From UBA10939 sp050942745 (GTDB lineage Bacteria > Myxococcota > Myxococcia > Myxococcales > UBA5297), in NCBI GenBank assembly GCA_050942745.1, contig JBMNNX010000103.1:1-20560 (forward strand): 20,560 nt of DNA, in the 5' to 3' direction. Position numbers and translations under genes: made by a program. The notes under the pieces are model-generated. The model ran no database searches, had not been told where the DNA came from, and worked only from the letters and a program-made list of their open reading frames with translations. Of the stretch, positions 13,586-20,560 are shown piece after piece (within the stretch, counting starts at the first letter, position 1; each line of letters opens with the position of its first letter).

Positions 13586-14875
13586 ATGCGCAAAGCAATC
13601 GGAATGATCTTTGCGGGCGGCCGGGTCGAGGAGCTGTCGGTCCTCACCGGACGGCGCCCGAAGGCCGCGGTGGTGTTCGGCGGCATCTACCGGATGATCG
13701 ATTTCGCGCTCACCAACATGGCCAACGCCGGCGTCGGCCACGTGGGCATCCTCACGCAGTACCGGCCCGCGTCGTTGATGGACCACGTCGGGTCGGGCAG
13801 CTCCTGGGATCTCGTGGGCTCGACCCGCGGCGTGCGTTTCCTGCCGCCGTCGCTCGGGCACGAGGGCGCCGAGTGGTACCGCGGCCCGGCCGACGCGCTC
13901 TTCCAGAACCTCGAGTTCATCGAGCGCACCAACGCGACCGACGTCATCGCCGTCTCCGGCGACCATCCCTACTCGATGGACTATCGGCGCCTGCTCGACT
14001 TCCACATCGAGAAGGATGCCGACCTGACTGTCGCCTTTACCCCGCGCGAGAAGGACGCCCACCGCTTCGGAATCGGCGAGCTCAACGCTGCCGGCCAGGT
14101 CCTCGGCTTCACCGAGAAGCCGGAGCTCCCGCGCTCCAACCTCGCCTCGATGTCGGTCTACGTCTTCAAGCGCGAGGTGCTCGTCGAGGAGCTCGAGCGC
14201 GCCATCGGCGGCAAGGAGGGCCAGCAGACCTTCCAGATCCACGAGGTGCTGCACCGGATGATGAACCGCCGGCGCGCCTACGGCTACGTGCACCGCGGCG
14301 TCTGGGAGTACACGCGCACCATCGACGAGTACTTCGAGGCCCACAAGAAGCTGCTCGGCCGCGAGCCGCGCATCTCGTTCGACGAGTGGGAGGTGCGCAC
14401 CAACCTGCTCGCGCGCCGCACCTCGCCGCCGTCGCCCTCGCGGCTGCTCGCGGGCGCCCAGATCGAGGACTCGCTCATCGCCGGCAACTGCGTCGTCGAG
14501 GGCACGGTCAAGGGCAGCGTGCTGTCCCCGGGCGTGCGCATCGGCAAGGGCGCGGTCGTCACCGACTGCGTGCTCCACCACGACGTCGTCGTCGAGGAGG
14601 GCGCCCGGCTCACCGGCGTCATCAGCGACAAGAAGGCGGTCTTCGGGCGCAACTGCCAGGTCGGCGTCGGCGACATCGTCCCCAACGAGGAGCTGCCCAA
14701 GTCGCTCTCGTGCGGCGCGACCCTCGTCGGCTACGAGGCACGCATCCCGGCCGAGGCGCGCGTCGGCAAGAACTGCATCATCCACGCGGAGATCGTCGAG
14801 TCCGATCTCAGCGCGGAAGTACCCTCCGGCGCGAGCCGCTGGCCCGCGTCGGCGCGAAAGGCGGTGGCCCCGTGA
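13586..14875 (+). CDS. glgC: Glucose-1-phosphate adenylyltransferase (ADP-glucose pyrophosphorylase), divergent subgroup
   Basis: The 429-residue product makes ADP-glucose from ATP and glucose-1-phosphate, the first step of alpha-glucan synthesis. Visible GlgC features are PKAAVVFGGIYRMIDFALTN (25-44), LTQYRPASLMDHV (57-69), WYRGPADAL (97-105), SGDHPYSMDY (124-133), the EKP motif (177-179) and a C-terminal left-handed beta-helix of hexapeptide repeats (about 285-405). The nucleotide-binding loop reads AGGRVEEL (10-17) instead of the usual GGxGxRL, so the catalytic Arg position is Glu; this occurs in a divergent branch of GlgC-like proteins. ATG 13586 has CAGGGTG 5 bp upstream. The gene overlaps glgM by 4 bp. 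ADP specificity is inferred from context; another nucleotide is possible. Confidence 0.85.
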   Translation: MRKAIGMIFAGGRVEELSVLTGRRPKAAVVFGGIYRMIDFALTNMANAGVGHVGILTQYRPASLMDHVGSGSSWDLVGSTRGVRFLPPSLGHEGAEWYRGPADALFQNLEFIERTNATDVIAVSGDHPYSMDYRRLLDFHIEKDADLTVAFTPREKDAHRFGIGELNAAGQVLGFTEKPELPRSNLASMSVYVFKREVLVEELERAIGGKEGQQTFQIHEVLHRMMNRRRAYGYVHRGVWEYTRTIDEYFEAHKKLLGREPRISFDEWEVRTNLLARRTSPPSPSRLLAGAQIEDSLIAGNCVVEGTVKGSVLSPGVRIGKGAVVTDCVLHHDVVVEEGARLTGVISDKKAVFGRNCQVGVGDIVPNEELPKSLSCGATLVGYEARIPAEARVGKNCIIHAEIVESDLSAEVPSGASRWPASARKAVAP

Positions 14876-16044
14876 AAGTGACCTACTTCACCCGTGAGTA
14901 TCCGCCGCACGTCTATGGCGGCGCCGGCGTCCACATCAAGAACCTCTCGCGCGAGGTCGCCAAGCGCGCCCAGGTCGACGTGCGCTGCTTCGGCGAGCAG
15001 GACATCAGCGAGGAGAACCTTCGGGTCAAGGGCTACGGCGCCTGGCCGAGGATGTGGGAGGGCGAGGACAAGAAGTTCAACAGCACCCTCGGCACCTTCT
15101 CGACCGACCTGTCGATGGTGCGCGACCGCATTGACTCGGACATCGTCCACGGCCACACTTGGTACGCCTCGATGGCCGGCTTCTTCGCCAAGGTGCTCTA
15201 CGACATCCCGCTGGTGAGCACGGTGCACAGCCTCGAGCCGCTGCGCCCGTGGAAGGAGGAGCAGCTCGGGCGCTCCTACCACCTGACGAGCTGGATCGAG
15301 CGGGTCGCGCTGGAGAGCTCCGACCGCGTGGTGGCCGTCTCGAACCAGTCGCGCGGCGAGATCCTCGAGCACTTCCCGGCCATCGACCCGAAGAAGGTCG
15401 TCGTCATCCACAACGGCATCGACCTGAACGTCTGGAAGCACGTCGATCGCACCGACACGCGCCAGGCCTACGGGCTGCTCGACCAGCCGTACATCCTGTT
15501 CGTCGGCCGCACCTCGCGGCAGAAGGGCATGGTCTACCTCATCGAGGCGATGAAGCACGTCGACCCGGGCGTGCGCCTGGTCTGCTGCACCAGCGCGCCG
15601 GACACCCCGGAGATCGAGGAGGAGATTGCCGCCAAGGTGAAGCAGGAGCCGCGCTGCACCTGGATCAACACCTTGCTGCGCGAGGAGCAGTACATCGAGC
15701 TGTACAGCGGGGCGACGGTGTTCGCCTGCCCGTCGGTCTACGAGCCGTTCGGCATCATCAACCTCGAGGCGATGGCCTGCGAGCGGCCGGTGGTCGCGAG
15801 CGCGGTGGGCGGCATCCAGGAGGTGGTGGTCAACGAGAAGACCGGCTTCCTCGTCCCGCCGGCCGACCCGAAGGCGCTCGCCGAGGACATCAACCGCGTG
15901 CTGCGCAACCCGGAGATGGCCCGGCAGTTCGGCCTCGCCGGCCGCAAGCGCGTCGAGGAGCACTTCTCGTGGACCTCCATCGCCGACAAGACGCTGGCGA
16001 TGTACCGCGAGCTGCTCCTGGAGAAGGGGCGCAAGGTCGACTGA
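14872..16044 (+). CDS. glgM: GlgM/GlgA-type GT4 glycosyltransferase (maltose-1-phosphate synthase or glycogen synthase)
   Basis: The 390-residue GT-B fold enzyme starts VKVTYFTREYPPHVYGGAGV, the N-terminus characteristic of actinobacterial-type GlgA/GlgM rather than E. coli GlgA. Other landmarks are VHGHTWYAS (92-100), VSNQSRGEI (156-164), FVGRTSRQKG (210-219) and the C-terminal EPFGIINLEAMAC (291-303) with the EX7E pair E291/E299. Enzymes of this group use ADP-glucose; GlgM joins it to glucose-1-phosphate to give maltose-1-phosphate. Because glgE follows directly, the GlgM role is more likely than simple glycogen synthase, but sequence alone cannot separate the two. The GTG start at 14872 overlaps the glgC stop (GTGA), indicating translational coupling. 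Confidence 0.86.
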   Translation: MKVTYFTREYPPHVYGGAGVHIKNLSREVAKRAQVDVRCFGEQDISEENLRVKGYGAWPRMWEGEDKKFNSTLGTFSTDLSMVRDRIDSDIVHGHTWYASMAGFFAKVLYDIPLVSTVHSLEPLRPWKEEQLGRSYHLTSWIERVALESSDRVVAVSNQSRGEILEHFPAIDPKKVVVIHNGIDLNVWKHVDRTDTRQAYGLLDQPYILFVGRTSRQKGMVYLIEAMKHVDPGVRLVCCTSAPDTPEIEEEIAAKVKQEPRCTWINTLLREEQYIELYSGATVFACPSVYEPFGIINLEAMACERPVVASAVGGIQEVVVNEKTGFLVPPADPKALAEDINRVLRNPEMARQFGLAGRKRVEEHFSWTSIADKTLAMYRELLLEKGRKVD

Positions 16045-16061
16045 CCCCGCGCTCCATCGGC

Positions 16062-16090
16062 GGCGCCCCGCGCACCGGGTGCGGGGCGCC
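16062..16090 (+). terminator. Strong GC hairpin after glgM (no U tract)
   Basis: GGCGCCCCGC (16062-16071) pairs perfectly with 16081-16090 around a 9-nt loop that can pair further. It starts 17 bp after the glgM stop. Only CCTT follows, so it may stabilise the glgCM message or weakly attenuate rather than fully terminate. Confidence 0.5.
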
Positions 16091-16113
16091 TTCGCGCGGA
16101 TGAAGAAGCGACG

Positions 16114-16142
16114 AAGGCGCGCCCTATCGCGGGCGCGCCTTT
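16114..16142 (+). terminator. Second hairpin between glgM and glgE, terminator-like
   Basis: AAGGCGCGCCC (16114-16124) pairs over 11 bp with GGGCGCGCCTT (16131-16141), loop TATCGC. Only three T residues end the element, so termination may be partial. It ends 34 bp before the glgE start, leaving the glgE ribosome binding site free. Confidence 0.5.
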
Positions 16143-16175
16143 GGTGCATCCGGCCTTTCCCCGACGAGGTGAACC

Positions 16176-18545
<2,370 letters not shown>

Positions 18546-18570
18546 TGGCGGGAAGAGTCGCTTGAACGAA

Positions 18571-18612
18571 CCGGGCGCCGAGGGTGGTTTCCTTGGCGCC
18601 CGGGCTCATTTC
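18571..18612 (+). terminator. Probable terminator of glgE
   Basis: CCGGGCGCC (18571-18579) pairs with GGCGCCCGG (18595-18603), and the stem extends inward by GAGG with CCTT to about 13 bp with a 7-nt loop. It begins 25 bp past the glgE stop. The downstream GCTCATTTCGGTT is only moderately T-rich. Confidence 0.6.
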
Positions 18613-18651
18613 GGTTCCAGCCCGCCCCTCTTTCCCGTCCCGTGCGTGCGC

Positions 18652-18738
18652 CGCCCAGTAAAAGCCCCCTCCTGCACGGCGCGCTGAGGTGCACGCCTTT
18701 GCCCAGCAAGATGAATGCGCGACGACGGGGAGGGAGCT
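18652..18738 (-). repeat. Dispersed hairpin element, copy B (inverted relative to copy A)
   Basis: Read leftward, 18689-18661 is identical over 29 bases to 10272-10300, preceded by GCTGGGCA at the same 10-bp distance and followed by similar sequence (TACTGGGCGGC against CACTCGCGGC). The upstream arm (about 18738-18717) is a degenerate version of copy A's left arm, so the hairpin is weaker here. Confidence 0.72.
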
Positions 18739-18816
18739 CTTACGGTGGGCGCGCGCGGAATGGGGAATGCGGGAGCCCAGGCAGCGATCGCGGGCGCAAG
18801 GGAGAAGAGGAAGGGC

Positions 18817-18831
18817 CCGCCGTCCCGGCGG
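18817..18831. repeat. Small palindrome related to the 10.1-kb units
   Basis: CCGCCG-TCC-CGGCGG forms a 6-bp stem with a 3-nt loop. It differs from the core of the 10082-10100 and 10120-10138 palindromes at one base of the loop. Confidence 0.5.
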
Positions 18832-18980
18832 CGCAGAAACGTTGCGCAGGAAGACCGCGCGTACCGAGCGCTCCTTGGCGTTTTCCGTCTGAGACGAGAA
18901 GCGACGAATAGGATGGCGATCAGACGCCGGCACAAAGGCCGGCGATCCGATTCGCCGCCCTACGCGACCGACCGACAGGC

Positions 18981-19001
18981 CTGTGCCGCCTCGAGGCACA
19001 G
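18981..19001 (-). terminator. Hairpin just past the protease stop, weak terminator candidate
   Basis: CTGTGCC (18981-18987) pairs with GGCACAG (18995-19001) around a 7-nt loop, 30 bp beyond the stop of the leftward protease gene. Read leftward no U tract follows, so function as an intrinsic terminator is doubtful. Confidence 0.3.
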
Positions 19002-19030
19002 AGCAAGCCCCGTGACCCCACGAGCGCTCC

Positions 19031-20560
19031 CTATCCCTCGCGCCGCCCGCGCCGACAGGCCAGCGCCGCGGCGAGCACGAACCCGAGCAGCCCCGGCGCC
19101 GTCGCGCTCGCCTGGCCGCAGCCACAGCCGCCTGTAGACGAGCCCTCCTCATCGCTTTCGCCTTCGTCCCCGCCAGACGGATTCGCCCCCGCATCCGTAC
19201 TGTCGAGCGGGAGTCCCGAATCCGCTCCTCCGATGCCCGAGTCGGCGAGCATGCCCGCGTCGCCGCCCGCGCCTGCGTCGCCGGGCACTCCCGCGTCGAC
19301 CGGCTCGTCACCGGTGACCGTCACCTCGATCACCTTCGGTCCGTTCGACGCCCCCGTGAACGTCAGCCGCGCGGTCATCGCCGCCGATGGCCCGGTCAGC
19401 CCGACGCGATAGGTACTGCCCGCCGCGACCTCGTCGCCTCTCGTTACTATCCGGCCATCCGCCGCGTAGAGCGCGACCGACGGCGAGGACGAGCTGACGG
19501 TCCAGCTCAAGACCCCCGCGCCGCAGTTGGCGAGGACGAACCCGTGCGCGCGACCCGAGTTGTCGCCGTCGAGGACGATGCTGCGCGACAGACCGTCGCA
19601 GAACAGCGGCTCCCTGTTCTCCTCGAATTCGAAGGCGAAGGCCCACATCCCGATCGACGAGGTGTTGTAGCGGATGCGGAAGAAGCCGTTCTCGCCCCAG
19701 TCGTCGCCCCAGGAGTTCTTCGCTATCCAGTAGCCGCCCGCGTCGTCGTAGCCAACGAGCGCCACCGCGTGCATGCCCGAGATCCTGGCCGTCGCGCTCG
19801 GCTCGTAGATGCCGCTGCGGTAGTAGCGGAAGTCGTCGTAGGTGCGCATCGACACGCCGATCGGACGCTGCTGCAGCAGCGTCTTGATCTCCGTCATCGC
19901 CCTGGAGCTCAAGGTGAACGGCGGCGGATCCCACTGCGGGAAGCCGGGCGTCGTGGAGCTCAGCTCGATGGAGTCCTCGGTGCGGACGATGGCGTTGCGG
20001 CACGCGGCCGAGAGGTTGGAGGTTTGTGTGCACGAGCCCTTCTGGCCGCTCGAGCCCGAGGTGTACGGGTAGCAGTCCTCGGTGGTCACTCCGCTCCCCG
20101 AGAGAAACCAGGCCGCAGGGCCCCACGTCAGCCCGCCCGAATCGCAGCCGAGTGAGGTCGAGGCGCAGTCGACGAGCTGTTGCTCGGAAAGGTCGAGGTC
20201 GGGAGACGGTGTGGAGCGCCGGAACGCGACCAGCGGCTCGAGCGCGCCCAGCATGGCGAACGCCCAGCAGGAGCCGCAGCCGCCCTGGTCGCGGGCGGCG
20301 GTCACGAAGTCGAAGCCGCGGTAGTCGCGCCAGTCGATAGCCGCCGCCGGCGGAGCGTTGAGCAAGACCGGCCTCGAAGCGCGGGCGCCGAGCGCGCCGA
20401 CCCAGGGCGGGATGGCGCCGCGCGGCGCGATGCGCGCGAGCCATTCCTCGTAGTCGAGCCGGGAGACGGAGGTTTCGCCCGCTTCCCACTGGAGGCCTTC
20501 GGCGCGGATGGCCGCTCGGACCTGCTCGAGGTCGGCCGGCTGTCCGGAGGCGAGGCGCGG
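19031..20560 (-). CDS. Papain-family (C1A) cysteine protease with MYXO-CTERM anchor (5' end outside window)
   Basis: The frame is open from the right edge to a stop at 19031, 509 codons visible; the true start lies beyond the window. Visible residues 1-60 look like the end of an inhibitory propeptide (LDYEEWLARIAP). The catalytic domain follows: QGGCGSCWAF with C98, SEQQLVDCAS, GMHAVALVGYDD with H264 and YWIAKNSWGDDWG with N282. A beta-rich domain comes next (about 320-417). A low-complexity Asp/Ala/Gly/Ser segment leads to GCGCG, one hydrophobic helix and an Arg-rich tail (about 478-509), the layout of a MYXO-CTERM sorting signal. It is probably a secreted, surface-displayed protease, autoactivated by propeptide removal. 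An internal TTG at 20365 is not the start, because similarity continues upstream. Confidence 0.9.
   Translation of the reverse strand, partial: PRLASGQPADLEQVRAAIRAEGLQWEAGETSVSRLDYEEWLARIAPRGAIPPWVGALGARASRPVLLNAPPAAAIDWRDYRGFDFVTAARDQGGCGSCWAFAMLGALEPLVAFRRSTPSPDLDLSEQQLVDCASTSLGCDSGGLTWGPAAWFLSGSGVTTEDCYPYTSGSSGQKGSCTQTSNLSAACRNAIVRTEDSIELSSTTPGFPQWDPPPFTLSSRAMTEIKTLLQQRPIGVSMRTYDDFRYYRSGIYEPSATARISGMHAVALVGYDDAGGYWIAKNSWGDDWGENGFFRIRYNTSSIGMWAFAFEFEENREPLFCDGLSRSIVLDGDNSGRAHGFVLANCGAGVLSWTVSSSSPSVALYAADGRIVTRGDEVAAGSTYRVGLTGPSAAMTARLTFTGASNGPKVIEVTVTGDEPVDAGVPGDAGAGGDAGMLADSGIGGADSGLPLDSTDAGANPSGGDEGESDEEGSSTGGCGCGQASATAPGLLGFVLAAALACRRGRREG

Larger units (their letters stand above)
18546..19030. 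other. Repeat-bearing intergenic region between convergent genes
   Basis: This 485-bp gap lies between glgE and the leftward protease. It contains the glgE terminator (18571-18603), copy B of the dispersed hairpin element (18652-18738), a small GCCGCCG-type palindrome (18817-18831), a GCCGGC hairpin near 18927-18945 and a 7-bp hairpin near the protease stop. Arg/Ser-rich open frames cross it on both strands, but none looks like protein. Confidence 0.7.

Noticed and set aside
13873..14871. Upstream extension of the GT4 frame inside glgC
   Set aside because: It is a shifted reading of glgC; real similarity starts at the GTG overlapping the glgC stop.

Overview
This is GC-rich DNA (about 70% G+C by eye) from a bacterium, most likely a myxobacterium-type member of the Myxococcota. 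The best clue is the protease at the right edge. Its visible C-terminus is a MYXO-CTERM-like signal: a Gly/Cys-rich GCGCG segment, one hydrophobic helix and an Arg cluster, preceded by Asp/Ala/Gly-rich low-complexity sequence. A bacterial Thg1-like protein and a GlgC-GlgM-GlgE glucan cassette fit that assignment. No rRNA, tRNA, transposase, integrase or CRISPR array was found.

Layout. 1-5.7 kb: the N-terminus of a leftward gene (DUF2157-like), an HD-domain protein, an HtpX-type membrane protease, a leftward His-rich probable lipoprotein with eight 14-residue tandem repeats and its own intrinsic terminator, a leftward pair (Thg1-like 3'-5' polymerase followed by a cysteine-cluster protein), and a divergent TerB-like protein. 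5.7-10.0 kb: a small orphan ORF of lower GC, then two leftward superfamily 1 helicases 26 bp apart, a UPF1/Dna2-like protein followed by a UvrD-like protein whose N-terminus looks RelE/ParE-like. 10.0-13.6 kb: a repeat-bearing gap, a CPBP (CAAX-type) membrane protease, a small CxxCxGxG zinc-motif protein and an orphan sensor histidine kinase. 13.6-18.5 kb: glgC, glgM and glgE in one direction. 18.5-20.56 kb: a second repeat-bearing gap and a leftward papain-family protease that runs off the window.

How the genes work together. The glg genes form a complete route from glucose-1-phosphate to linear alpha-1,4-glucan: GlgC makes ADP-glucose, the GlgM-type transferase makes maltose-1-phosphate (inferred from pairing with GlgE), and GlgE polymerises it. 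glgC and glgM overlap by 4 bp. Two strong hairpins separate glgM from glgE. GlgE carries an unusual Lys/Ala/Pro-rich N-terminal extension with a possible internal start just after it. The helicase pair is the best candidate for an uncharacterised nucleic-acid-processing or defence module, but nothing in the window proves that role.

Non-coding structure. Two intergenic regions 8 kb apart (10.0-10.5 and 18.5-19.0 kb) share a hairpin-forming element with a perfectly conserved 29-bp block in inverted orientation, and both also carry small GCCGCCG-type palindromes.
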